From a bacterium (GTDB lineage: Bacteria; Vulcanimicrobiota; Vulcanimicrobiia; Vulcanimicrobiales; SCRA01): a DNA stretch of 23,558 bases. This document shows, one piece after another, positions 7,707 through 14,876 of this stretch. Under the pieces are notes generated by a model. It saw nothing but the letters and a program-made list of their open reading frames with translations, searched no databases and was not told the origin of the DNA. The position numbers and the translations under genes were made by a program. The stretch covers positions 1-23,558 of the forward strand of contig SCRI01000014.1 of NCBI GenBank assembly GCA_004298675.1, read 5' to 3'. How positions within the stretch are numbered: the stretch's first letter is position 1; each line of letters begins with the position of its first letter.

Positions 7707-9323
7707 ATGAGCGGGCTCGACGGATTGATCCGCGCGCTGCTCCCGCCGTTGCCGCCCGCGGGGGCGGCGGCAGCGGCGCCGTTGGATGCCGCCCAGTTGC
7801 GCATGCTGCTCGACGTCGGCGACATCCTCACCGTGAGAGTTCTCGCTGGCGCCGTCGGCCGGCCTACGATCGAGATCGCTGGGAGGCCCGTGCTCGCGGC
7901 GCTGCCCCAGAGCGTGGGCCCCGGGGACGTGCTGCGGGTCCGCGTGGAGGGTTTTACACCCGATCAAGTCTTGCTGAAGCTGGTGGAGACGATCCCAGCG
8001 CCCCACAGCGCGGCCGGCGCGCCCGCCGCGGCTCCCAACTTGGCCTCTCCGGCTGCGCCGGAGTCGCAAACGCAGCCGGAGCCGCAAGCCGGCTCCACAT
8101 CGCCGGAGCTGGCCCCGGCCGGCGCGAGTGATCTGCGAGCGCGCTTGGCGGCCTTTCGGCTCTCCACGGCGGCGGGAGCGTTGGCGCCAGAGCGCCGCGC
8201 CCCGCCTCCGGCCGCGTCTTCCACCGCGGCGGCCCCGGGCGCGCCCGCCGCGCCTCCGGAGGTTCAGGTCGCGCCGCAGCCCAGCCCCGCACCCGTTATC
8301 GCACCGCCTCGCCCGGCCGTGGCGGGCGCCCGCTCCGGCCCCGGCGTGGCGATCTTGCGCGCGTTGCGGATTCCCTTGACGCCCACGACGCTGGCGGCGG
8401 CGCGGATAGCCCTGGAGGGGAACGTGCGCGTAACGACCGCACTCGAGACGCTGCAGCGCGCGCTGCCCGAGGGCGGCCAGGATCCGCGCGTGCGTCAGTT
8501 GCGTACCATCGCGGAGTTCGTGGGCACCCTCGACCCCGCCCGGCCCGACGTGCTTCCGGCTCGCATCGCCGCCTACGTGGAGCATGTGTTGGGGCACGAG
8601 ACGGCGCTCCGCCGGGCGCTGCTGCCGGCGCCGCCCGCGGCCGGCTCTGCGCCGCAAGCACCGCCCGCGGCCGGCTCCGCGCCCGCGCCGCCCGCCGTTG
8701 TGCCGTACCCGCCACCATCTGGCCCCCCGGCTGCCGACGGCACGCCCCCGGAGATCGAACAGGCGCGTGCGCTGGTTGCGCATGAAGCGCTAGCCGCCAA
8801 TCTCAAGGCACAGGTGCTGACCCTCTTGGCCGACACAGGCACCGCTCCCGCCGTTCAGACGGCGCTGCAAGGGGCGCTGACTTCGATCACGGCGGCACAG
8901 ATCCAGACGCTCGCGCAGCAGAACGCCTCGCCCCAAGCGTTGGTGGTACCGTTGCCGCTGCCGTTTCCAGCCGGAGGACAGCAGGCCTACCTGCGCATCG
9001 CGCGCGACGGCCGGCGTGCAGGCCAGGAGCTGAGTGCGGAGAGCTTCCACATCGCCTTGGTGCTGCAGACGGAACGCCATGGAACCGTCGCGGTCGAGTT
9101 ACTCTGCGCCGGCCGCGCCCTCAGCGTCGACGTCAAGGCCGAGCGCGAGAGCGCGGCGAGCGCGTTCGAGCGTGGACTCCCCGGCCTCACCGCGCGCTTG
9201 GAACGCCTTGCCTATCGGGTCGTACGGGCTGGGGTGGGCGTCGCGCCGCCGCGCGACGCGGCACCGCTTACCGAGCCGCCGCGTGAGGCCGGCTCCGCTG
9301 TTGGGCTGGACCTGCACGCATGA
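7707..9323 (+). CDS. FliK-like hook-length control protein (YlqG type)
   Basis: This protein has 538 residues in three parts. The N-terminal region (about 25-95) is a small beta-rich segment, from LLDVGDILTVRVL to GDVLRVRVEGF. The middle is a very long Ala/Pro-rich, low-complexity stretch (about 95-360), typical of secreted molecular-ruler proteins. The C-terminal region (about 440-515) matches the FliK C-terminal (Flg_hook) style: HIALVLQTERHGTVAVELL, then ALSVDVKAE and a closing helix. FliK measures hook length and switches export specificity through the FlhB C-terminal domain. The next gene, overlapping by 4 bp, encodes an FlhB-C-like protein, the same pairing as B. subtilis ylqG-ylqH. A second, canonical FliK may lie in the fliF operon beyond the window. 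The ribosome site is weak. Confidence 0.75.
   Translation: MSGLDGLIRALLPPLPPAGAAAAAPLDAAQLRMLLDVGDILTVRVLAGAVGRPTIEIAGRPVLAALPQSVGPGDVLRVRVEGFTPDQVLLKLVETIPAPHSAAGAPAAAPNLASPAAPESQTQPEPQAGSTSPELAPAGASDLRARLAAFRLSTAAGALAPERRAPPPAASSTAAAPGAPAAPPEVQVAPQPSPAPVIAPPRPAVAGARSGPGVAILRALRIPLTPTTLAAARIALEGNVRVTTALETLQRALPEGGQDPRVRQLRTIAEFVGTLDPARPDVLPARIAAYVEHVLGHETALRRALLPAPPAAGSAPQAPPAAGSAPAPPAVVPYPPPSGPPAADGTPPEIEQARALVAHEALAANLKAQVLTLLADTGTAPAVQTALQGALTSITAAQIQTLAQQNASPQALVVPLPLPFPAGGQQAYLRIARDGRRAGQELSAESFHIALVLQTERHGTVAVELLCAGRALSVDVKAERESAASAFERGLPGLTARLERLAYRVVRAGVGVAPPRDAAPLTEPPREAGSAVGLDLHA
8631..8683 (+). repeat. Two near-identical 23-bp direct repeats, 30-bp period
   Basis: The segments 8631-8653 and 8661-8683 both read CCGCCCGCGGCCGGCTC-GCGCC with one differing base (T or C). 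They encode PPAAGSAP twice inside the Ala/Pro-rich linker of the FliK-like protein. Such repeats can expand or contract by slippage and so change linker, or ruler, length. Confidence 0.75.
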
Positions 9324-9619
9324 GCGAGCGGCGCGTCGACCTGCGGCAGGGCGAACGGGCACAGCCGGCCGCCGCCGCCTTGCGCTACGATCCGCTCGGC
9401 CCGCGGGCGCCCGAGGTCGTCGCTGCCGGCAAGGGCCGTTTCGCTGAGCAAATCGTGGCGGCGGCACGCGAGCACGGCGTCCCGCTCTACGAGGACGGCG
9501 CACTGGTGGAGGCCTTGGCGCGTCTGGACGCTGGCGACCTCATCCCGCGCGAGCTCTACGCGGTCGTGGCGGAAGTCCTGGTTTTCGTGTACCGGGCCGA
9601 CGGCAGGGAAGAGACCTAA
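9320..9619 (+). CDS. Stand-alone FlhB C-terminal-domain homologue (FhlX/YlqH type)
   Basis: This 99-residue protein resembles the cytoplasmic C-terminal part of the flagellar export-gate protein FlhB. The matches are ALRYDPLGPRAPEVVAAGKG, VPLYEDGALVEALARL and IPRELYAVVAEVLVFVYR. The four FlhB membrane helices are absent. The autocleavage motif NPTH, which in FlhB precedes the ALKYDP segment, is also absent, so it mimics only the downstream cleaved fragment. Such free-standing proteins (FhlX in Shewanella, YlqH in Bacillus) can partly replace the FlhB C-terminal fragment. It overlaps the FliK-like gene by 4 bp (ATGA). That suggests a coupled pair acting in export-specificity switching, which is an inference from the family and the context. 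Confidence 0.88.
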   Translation: MSERRVDLRQGERAQPAAAALRYDPLGPRAPEVVAAGKGRFAEQIVAAAREHGVPLYEDGALVEALARLDAGDLIPRELYAVVAEVLVFVYRADGREET

Positions 9620-9625
9620 TGTAAA

Positions 9626-9639
9626 CGAACGTATGTTCG
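9626..9639. promoter_or_regulatory. LexA (SOS) box of Gram-positive type upstream of ftsY
   Basis: CGAACGTATGTTCG is a perfect palindrome with arms CGAAC and GTTCG around GTAT. It fits every position of the Bacillus/actinobacterial LexA consensus CGAAC-RNRY-GTTCG. It lies 6 bases after the stop of the FlhB-C-like gene and 48 bases before the preferred ftsY start, a normal operator position. No equivalent site occurs just before recA, so ftsY-recA-recX might be read from an SOS-controlled promoter here. No clear -35/-10 pair was found around it. Confidence 0.6.
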
Positions 9640-9687
9640 ATGTCGCAATGCGGAGGGGTTGAGGTTCCCGCGAGGCAACCGAGGGAT

Positions 9688-10602
9688 ATGGCCTGGTTTT
9701 CGTTGACCAAACTGCGCGACGCGCTCTTCAAGTCGCGTCACGCACTCTCGCGCGTCGAGGAGCTGGCGCGGGAGCGCCGTCCGCTGGACGACGCCTTCTG
9801 GGAGGAGCTGGAGGAACTCCTGATCGCGGCCGATTTCGGTGTGGAAACCACCGAGAAGATCCTCGGAGCACTGCGCGAGGTGGCGCGTCAGGAGTTTTGG
9901 CAGACCTCCGATCAGGCCATCGCCCGTTTCCGCGCCGACGTTGCCGCCTTCATGACGCGCCCGGGCCAGGCCCTGGCTTTGACTGGGAAGCCGGCCGTGA
10001 TCTTGGTCGTCGGCGTCAACGGCAGTGGCAAGACCACGACCATCGGCAAGCTAGCCGCGCAACTCTCCGGCGCGGGCAAACGCGTGCTGCTGGTAGCCGC
10101 AGACACGTTCCGTGCCGCGGCCGCCGAGCAGCTCGAGATTTGGGGCGGACGCGCCCGTGCCGAGGTCGTGCGCGGCCGCGAGGGGGGCGACCCGGCGGCA
10201 GTGGTTTTCGACGGTGTCAGCGCTGCCAGAGCGCGCAACTGCGACGTCTGCATCGTGGACACCGCCGGGCGCCTCCAGACCAAAGTGAATCTGATGGAGG
10301 AGCTCAAGAAGATCCGCCGCGTGATCGCGCGCGAGCTGCCCGGCCAGCCCTGCGAGACCCTGCTCGTGCTCGACGCGGCCACGGGGCAGAATGCCCTCTC
10401 GCAGGCTTCGCTTTTCAACGAGGCAACGCAGTTGACGGGGTTGGTGCTGACGAAGTTGGACGGCACGTCGAAAGGCGGCATCGTGGTCGCGATCGCCGAC
10501 CGTGTGGGGGTTCCCGTGAAGTTCATCGGCGTCGGTGAGGGGGTCGAGCAGCTCGAGACGTTCGAGCCGAAAGCCTTCGTGGACGCGCTCTTCGAGAATT
10601 GA
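9688..10602 (+). CDS. ftsY: Signal recognition particle receptor FtsY
   Basis: FtsY is the membrane-associated GTPase that docks SRP-ribosome complexes at the Sec translocon. From the ATG at 9688 the protein has 304 residues: a helical N domain (about 5-90), then the G domain. GTP motifs are [15 protein letters not shown] (109-123), [12 protein letters not shown] (138-149), DTAGR (191-195) and [10 protein letters not shown] (255-264), with the closing [14 protein letters not shown]. It is a short form without the acidic A domain of E. coli FtsY. An in-frame ATG at 9640 would abut the LexA-like palindrome and has no ribosome site, so 9688 is preferred, although GAGGG is only two bases before it. 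The gene follows flagellar genes and precedes recA by about 100 bp. Confidence 0.96.
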   Translation: MAWFSLTKLRDALFKSRHALSRVEELARERRPLDDAFWEELEELLIAADFGVETTEKILGALREVARQEFWQTSDQAIARFRADVAAFMTRPGQALALTGKPAVILVVGVNGSGKTTTIGKLAAQLSGAGKRVLLVAADTFRAAAAEQLEIWGGRARAEVVRGREGGDPAAVVFDGVSAARARNCDVCIVDTAGRLQTKVNLMEELKKIRRVIARELPGQPCETLLVLDAATGQNALSQASLFNEATQLTGLVLTKLDGTSKGGIVVAIADRVGVPVKFIGVGEGVEQLETFEPKAFVDALFEN

Positions 10603-10613
10603 CCACTTGTCAA
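10599..10613. promoter_or_regulatory. Inverted repeat TTGAC-N5-GTCAA before recA
   Basis: TTGACCACTTGTCAA has perfect 5-base arms around a 5-base spacer. It begins at the last bases of ftsY, over the stop codon. Both arms resemble -35 hexamers (TTGACC and, at 10607-10612, TTGTCA), but neither has a good -10 at 16-18 bases. It could be an operator overlapping the recA promoter. The regulator is unknown. Confidence 0.4.
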
Positions 10614-10617
10614 TGCG

Positions 10618-10639
10618 CTGTGCCGCACAGATGGCACAG
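10618..10639 (+). other. Strong stem-loop in the ftsY-recA spacer
   Basis: CTGTGCC (10618-10624) and GGCACAG (10633-10639) form a perfect 7-bp stem with an 8-base loop, and wobble pairs can extend it. An alternative nested hairpin, CTGTG-CCG-CACAG (10618-10630), competes with it. There is no T-run after it, so it is not a classic terminator. Mutually exclusive structures in a recA leader could act in RNA stability, attenuation or DNA-level control. Confidence 0.5.
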
Positions 10640-10705
10640 TGTACCGGTAGATTACGCATGAGGACGGCGGTCGAGCGGCCGCATACGAGAAAGGGAACGA
10701 AAGCG

Positions 10706-11764
10706 GTGGCACAGAGCGAGAAAGAGCGGGCCCTCGAAGCCGCGATGGCGCAGATCGAGCGCCAATTCGGCAAGGGGTCGATCATGAAGATGGGCGAGGC
10801 CCACATGAGGATGGCGCTCGACGTCATCTCCACGGGCTCGATCGCGATCGATCTCGCGCTCGGCGTGGGCGGCCTGCCGCGCGGCCGCGTCGTCGAGATC
10901 TTCGGGCCGGAGTCGAGCGGTAAGACGACGCTTGCGCTCCACGTGATCGCGGAGGCGCAGAAGGCCGGTGGAACTGCCGCCTTCGTCGATGTCGAGCACG
11001 CGCTCGACCCTCAGTACGCAAGCAACCTCGGCGTCGATCTCGACAACCTGCTGGTCTCCCAGCCGGACACGGGGGAGCAGGCGCTCGATATCGCGGAGAT
11101 GCTCGTGCGCTCCAACGCGGTCGACGTCATCGTCATCGACTCGGTGGCGGCACTGGTGCCGAAGGCGGAGATCGAGGGCGACATGGGTGACGCCCACGTC
11201 GGCCTGCAGGCGCGCCTGATGTCGCAAGCCTTGCGGAAGCTGACGGCGGCGATCTCGCGCTCGAAGTGCGTGATGATTTTCATCAACCAGATTCGCGAAA
11301 AGATCGGCGTGATGTTCGGCTCCCCGGAGACCACCACCGGCGGGCGCGCGCTCAAGTTCTACGCCTCCGTGCGCCTGGACGTGCGCAAGCTCGAACAGAT
11401 CAAAGTGGGGCAAGACGTGGTCGGCACGCGGACTCGCGTCAAAGTCGTGAAGAATAAGGTGGCTCCGCCGTTCCGCGTCGCGGATTTCGACATCACGTAC
11501 GGTAAGGGTATCTCGAAGATCGGCTCCATACTCGACAAGGCCCTCGAGCTCAACCTAGTCGATAAGAGCGGCTCGTGGTACACCTACGGCGACATGCGCA
11601 TCGGTCAGGGGCGCGAGAACGCGAAGAGCTACCTGGAGGAGCACTCCGAGATCGCCGGCGAGATCGAGGCTACCATTCGCGAGCAGCTGAAGGGTACGGC
11701 CTCGAGCAACGGTGCCGGCGTGGCGGCGGCCGTGGGCGCGGCCAGTGAGGGCGGTGACGAGTAG
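10706..11764 (+). CDS. recA: Recombinase RecA
   Basis: RecA forms ATP-dependent filaments on single-stranded DNA, carries out strand exchange and promotes LexA self-cleavage. The start chosen is GTG 10706, with AAGGGA 9 bases upstream and the family-like N-terminus [13 protein letters not shown]; an upstream ATG at 10659 would add 16 unusual residues. Length is 352, normal for Rec[16 protein letters not shown] is at 17-31, Walker A GPESSGKT at 67-74, and the Walker B region [10 protein letters not shown], the loop L2 segment and [20 protein letters not shown] are all present. The C-terminal tail is Gly/Ala/Ser-rich with a few acidic residues. The end overlaps the recX start, implying co-translation with its modulator. 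Confidence 0.98.
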   Translation: MAQSEKERALEAAMAQIERQFGKGSIMKMGEAHMRMALDVISTGSIAIDLALGVGGLPRGRVVEIFGPESSGKTTLALHVIAEAQKAGGTAAFVDVEHALDPQYASNLGVDLDNLLVSQPDTGEQALDIAEMLVRSNAVDVIVIDSVAALVPKAEIEGDMGDAHVGLQARLMSQALRKLTAAISRSKCVMIFINQIREKIGVMFGSPETTTGGRALKFYASVRLDVRKLEQIKVGQDVVGTRTRVKVVKNKVAPPFRVADFDITYGKGISKIGSILDKALELNLVDKSGSWYTYGDMRIGQGRENAKSYLEEHSEIAGEIEATIREQLKGTASSNGAGVAAAVGAASEGGDE

Positions 11765-12242
11765 CGCGTACGTCGCGGCGCTGCGGATGCTGACGACGCG
11801 CCGCCTCACCGAGGCGGCGCTCTTCGCCAGACTGGAGCGCAAAGGATACCCCGAGGATGAGGTGGGTGCCGCCGTAACTCGTTGTAAGGCCGAGCGCTTC
11901 CTCGATGATCGGCTCTTCGCGCAGTTGCACGTCGAGAGCGCGCTGGAGCGGCGCAACGTCGGCGATCGTAGGATCGTGGCAGAGTTGGTGCGCAAAGGCG
12001 TCGATCCCGACGCGGCCCGCGCTGCCGTGTCGTCGGGGCAGCGCCCCGAGCGCGAGCGCGCGCAGGCCGCGCTCGAGCGCATGTTGCGCGTGGAGCCGGG
12101 GCGAGGATATGCCTCGCTAGCGCGGGCGCTGGAGCGCCTGGGCTTCCATACGCCCTTGATCTACGAGGTGCTGCGCCGGCACGCGGCCCAGTTCGGTCCG
12201 CTGGCCGAGTTGGCGGAGGAGGCGTCTAGCGCCGAGGAGTGA
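11754..12242 (+). CDS. recX: RecA regulator RecX
   Basis: RecX binds RecA filaments and limits their growth. The 162-residue protein is helical throughout. It has the conserved opening [19 protein letters not shown] and [11 protein letters not shown], then [19 protein letters not shown], in place of the usual DxxFAxxxxxxR segment, then [12 protein letters not shown]. The likely start is GTG 11754, inside the last codons of recA (an 11-bp overlap). GTG 11745 and upstream in-frame GTGs are possible. The tandem recA-recX order is widespread, and coupling keeps the inhibitor in step with RecA. The gap to the next gene is 16 bp. Confidence 0.92.
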   Translation: MTSSAYVAALRMLTTRRLTEAALFARLERKGYPEDEVGAAVTRCKAERFLDDRLFAQLHVESALERRNVGDRRIVAELVRKGVDPDAARAAVSSGQRPERERAQAALERMLRVEPGRGYASLARALERLGFHTPLIYEVLRRHAAQFGPLAELAEEASSAEE

Positions 12243-12258
12243 GGGCACTCAACTCGAC

Positions 12259-12936
12259 GTGAGCACGATCATCGTGGCCGATGACGAGCGCGAGATTCGC
12301 GAGATGCTCGTCTATGCGCTCGAGCGTGATGGCCATCTCGTGCATGCCGCCGGCGATGGTCCAACCGCTTTGCGGGCAGCCCGCAGCGGCGCGGACGCGT
12401 TGGTTCTCGATCTAGGCTTGCCCGTCATCGACGGTTTGGACGTCCTGCGCACGCTGCGCCGCGAGGGCTGCGGCATTCCGGTGCTGATCCTGACGGCGCG
12501 CGGCGACGAGGTGGACCGCGTGCTCGGCCTGGAGTTGGGCGGCGACGACTACCTCAGCAAGCCGTTCTCGACCCGTGAACTCTTGGCACGTCTGCATGCG
12601 GTGCTGCGTCGTCTGGCCCCGGAGCAGACGCGGCCGCGTCTGCTGCACGCAGGCGGCGTGGAGGTTGACGAGGCGGCGCGCGAGGTACGCCGCGACGGCG
12701 CGGCCGTTGGACTCAAGCCCCGTGAGTACGCGCTGTTCGCACTGCTCGCCGCCAATCCCAACGTCGCATTTTCGCGCGAGACGCTGCTGGAGCGGGTGTG
12801 GGGCTTCGAGTTCGACGGCGACGCGCGCACCGTTGACGTTCACGTGCGGCGCTTGCGCGCCAAGCTCGAGGAGAATCCGGAGCGCCCGCGCGTGATCACC
12901 ACGGTGCGGGGTTACGGCTACAAGTTGACGCCGTGA
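12259..12936 (+). CDS. OmpR/PhoB-family response regulator
   Basis: This DNA-binding response regulator has 225 residues. The receiver domain (1-115) has D8-D9, phospho-acceptor D51 in LVLDLGLP, Thr79 and Lys101 in the SKPF motif. The C-terminal winged helix (about 130-225) includes LKPREYALFALLAANPNVAF and TVDVHVRRLRAKLE and ends in VRGYGYKL, the standard OmpR signature. It starts with GTG; a GAGG is present but too distant to be an ideal ribosome site, so reinitiation from recX 16 bp upstream is likely. It overlaps the histidine kinase by 4 bp. Target genes are unknown. Its position behind recA-recX suggests linkage to genome maintenance, by context only. Confidence 0.95.
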   Translation: MSTIIVADDEREIREMLVYALERDGHLVHAAGDGPTALRAARSGADALVLDLGLPVIDGLDVLRTLRREGCGIPVLILTARGDEVDRVLGLELGGDDYLSKPFSTRELLARLHAVLRRLAPEQTRPRLLHAGGVEVDEAAREVRRDGAAVGLKPREYALFALLAANPNVAFSRETLLERVWGFEFDGDARTVDVHVRRLRAKLEENPERPRVITTVRGYGYKLTP

Positions 12937-13916
12937 GAGCCGCCTCCGCCGTGGTCGTGGTGGAGGCGCGCGGGGTGCGGCGCAACCTGCTCGCGCCGTT
13001 GCTGCGTGCGGGCGACGCGCTGCGCCCTGGCAGCAGGCCGTGGCGCTGGGTGATCGTGGTCGCCCCCGCGCGTACCGAGGCGCGTTGCGCCGCCGCCGAT
13101 CTGCGCGTGCTGGCGGCGCGCCTGGAGCGCGCGCTGCTGCATGCGTTGGGCGAGTGTGCCGCGCCCGCGGTCGGCTGGTTGGAGCTCAGCGGCGAAGTGG
13201 CGCCGCCGCCGGCGCTGCTCGAGGAGGAGGCCTTACGGCGTGGGCGGCTCGAGCGCGAGCGTCGTGCGCTCTTCCGCGCCGTGGGCCACGAGCTGCGAAC
13301 GCCCTTGACGTCGGTACGCGGCTACTTGGAGCTGTTGTTGGCCGATCCGCCGCAGCGGCGCGCGGAGGCACGGCGCTTTCTGGAGATCGCGCAGCGCGAG
13401 ACGCTGCGCGCGACGCGTCTGGTGGACGGCCTCTTCGAGCTCTCGCTGTTGGAGGCGGGGGCGGCACCCTTACGTCTGGGGAGAGGCTCGCTTGCGGCAA
13501 TCGCGCACGCGGCGCTGGAGAGCCTGGCCCTAGAGGCGCGCCGGCGCGACGTGGTGTTGCGGCGGGAGCTGCGCCAAGCGTGTGCCGTTCTCGACGAGGA
13601 GCGGGTGGCGCAGGCGGTGCTCAACGTCGTGCACAACGCGATCAAGTATGCCCGCTCCGGGGTCTGGGTGCGCACGCGGACTGGCCGTGGAGCGGTATTG
13701 CTGGTGGTCGATGACGATGGCCCCGGCTTCGACGCCGAGGAACTGCGCACTGGGCCCGTCTACGGGCGCCGCGGCTCCGCGGGTAGAGGAATCGCGGGCA
13801 GCGGGGTGGGCCTGGCGCTTGCCGGCGCGGTTGCCGCCCTGCACGGTGGTGGGATGGCGCTTTCGACCTCACCGCACGGAGGTGCCCGGGTGCGGCTGAG
13901 GATCCCGGCGGGGTAG
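12933..13916 (+). CDS. Soluble sensor histidine kinase without membrane segments
   Basis: This 327-residue kinase pairs with the preceding regulator. Phospho-acceptor His119 lies in GHELRTPLTSVRGY. The N box NVVHNAIKYA is at 231-240, the G1 box DDDGPGF at 260-266 and the G2 box GSGVGLALA at 289-297; all are intact, so it should be active. The N-terminal 110 residues have only one short hydrophobic stretch (WRWVIVVAP, about 37-45). There is no pair of transmembrane helices, and no recognisable PAS, GAF or HAMP domain. A charged helix (LLEEEALRRGRLERERR) leads into the dimerisation domain. It probably senses a cytoplasmic cue of unknown kind. The start is GTG, overlapping the regulator stop (GTGA). 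Confidence 0.93.
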   Translation: MRAASAVVVVEARGVRRNLLAPLLRAGDALRPGSRPWRWVIVVAPARTEARCAAADLRVLAARLERALLHALGECAAPAVGWLELSGEVAPPPALLEEEALRRGRLERERRALFRAVGHELRTPLTSVRGYLELLLADPPQRRAEARRFLEIAQRETLRATRLVDGLFELSLLEAGAAPLRLGRGSLAAIAHAALESLALEARRRDVVLRRELRQACAVLDEERVAQAVLNVVHNAIKYARSGVWVRTRTGRGAVLLVVDDDGPGFDAEELRTGPVYGRRGSAGRGIAGSGVGLALAGAVAALHGGGMALSTSPHGGARVRLRIPAG

Positions 13917-13944
13917 CCGCGTGGGAGCGCCGTAGAGAGGCGCC

Positions 13945-14277
13945 ATGGGGGCTAAACGCGCCTTTGCCCACCCCAGTGAGGCCGAGGTGGCGAGGATCTT
14001 CGATTACTACCGCGTGCGGTACGAGTACGAGCCGCGTTCGTTCCCCATCGCTTGGGACGACGAGGGGCGCGTGGTCGAATCGTTCACACCGGACTTCTAC
14101 CTCCCCGACTACGACCTCTACGTCGAGGTCACCGTCCTCAAGCAATCGCTGGTGACCCGCAAGAACCGCAAGGTACGCCTGCTACGCACGCTCTATCCTC
14201 ACGTCAGCGTCAAGTTGCTCTACAACCGCGACATTCGTGCCCTCTTCGCCAAGTATGGTGTGGTGGCGGGTGGATAG
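13945..14277 (+). CDS. Small conserved protein with PD-(D/E)XK nuclease-like pattern
   Basis: This protein has 110 residues and no assigned function. It begins MGAKRAFAHPSEAEVARIFD, an amphipathic helix with conserved-looking acidic residues. A hairpin carries SFTPDFYLPDYDLYVEVT: Pro49-Asp50, then Glu61-Val-Thr63, recalling the D...E-x-K core of Vsr/restriction-type nucleases. Thr replaces the usual Lys, while Lys66 and the basic patch TRKNRK (71-76) follow closely. Similar proteins near hpt genes in other GC-rich bacteria are known to me only from memory. The ribosome site GAGAGG lies 4 bases upstream and is partly inside a GCGCC/GGCGC hairpin. It overlaps hpt by 23 bp. A nuclease or nucleic-acid-binding role is a guess. 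Confidence 0.75.
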   Translation: MGAKRAFAHPSEAEVARIFDYYRVRYEYEPRSFPIAWDDEGRVVESFTPDFYLPDYDLYVEVTVLKQSLVTRKNRKVRLLRTLYPHVSVKLLYNRDIRALFAKYGVVAGG

Positions 14278-14806
14278 CGCTCCGGCTGGACGGCTGGACG
14301 AGGTGGTGATCGACGCCGCGGCGATCGCGCGGCGCGTGGGCGAGCTGGCGCGCGAGATCGAGGCCGACTATTGCGGGCGCCTGCCCGTGCTGATCGGCGT
14401 GCTGAAGTCCTCCGTCGTCTTCCTCGCCGATTTGGCGCGCGCCATTCACGCTCCGGTGGAGTTCGATATCTTGGCGATCTCCTCGTATACTCGTGCCGCC
14501 GAGCGCTACGGAGGCGTGCGTATGGAGACCGACGCCTCGATGCCGCTCGAGGGGCGCCACCTCATCGTCGTGGAGGACATCGTCGACACGGGGCTGACGC
14601 TGCAATACGTGTTGCGCACGCTGGGGGCGCGCTTACCGGCGTCGATCGCTGTGTGCAGCCTACTCGACCGTCCGCACCGCCGCATCGTGGACGTGCCGTT
14701 GCGTTACGTTGGGTTCGAGATCGGCGACGATTTCTTGGTGGGCTACGGACTCGATTACCGTGAGGCCTATCGCCATCTGCCGGAGTTGCACCGGCTTTTG
14801 TTCTGA
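14255..14806 (+). CDS. hpt: Hypoxanthine(-guanine) phosphoribosyltransferase
   Basis: This salvage enzyme makes IMP or GMP from hypoxanthine or guanine and PRPP. From ATG 14255 it has 183 residues, normal for bacterial Hpt. The PRPP-binding motif LIVVEDIVDTGLTL is at 103-116, with the acidic pair Glu107-Asp108. GVLKSSVVFLADL (48-60), the flexible-loop Ser-Ser-Tyr region (76-78), CSLLDRPHRR (134-143) and DDFLVGYGLDY (158-168) are all characteristic. GTG 14258 and GTG 14270 are alternative starts. The start lies inside the upstream small gene, suggesting coupling. IMP made here is the substrate of PurA encoded 1.4 kb downstream. Confidence 0.95.
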   Translation: MVWWRVDSAPAGRLDEVVIDAAAIARRVGELAREIEADYCGRLPVLIGVLKSSVVFLADLARAIHAPVEFDILAISSYTRAAERYGGVRMETDASMPLEGRHLIVVEDIVDTGLTLQYVLRTLGARLPASIAVCSLLDRPHRRIVDVPLRYVGFEIGDDFLVGYGLDYREAYRHLPELHRLLF

Positions 14807-14876
14807 CCAGGAGGCCGTCCGGCGCCGCGCGGCAAACAGCAGAGCCCGTGCGTCCCTTCGCCCGCTCCGCCCGCCG

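Noticed and set aside
7332-8783. 483-codon open frame on the minus strand opposite the FliK-like gene
   Set aside because: It is almost wholly Arg/Gly low complexity, has no ribosome site, and mirrors the Ala/Pro-rich linker of the plus-strand gene.
9640-9687. Sixteen-residue N-terminal extension of FtsY from ATG 9640
   Set aside because: The ATG directly abuts the LexA-like palindrome, lacks a ribosome site, and the extra residues (MSQCGGVEVPARQPRD) do not resemble an FtsY N domain.
14709-14876. Longer N-terminus for the GH125 gene reaching into hpt
   Set aside because: The frame is open, but the residues are the out-of-frame reading of the hpt end, and a clear signal peptide starts at ATG 14877.
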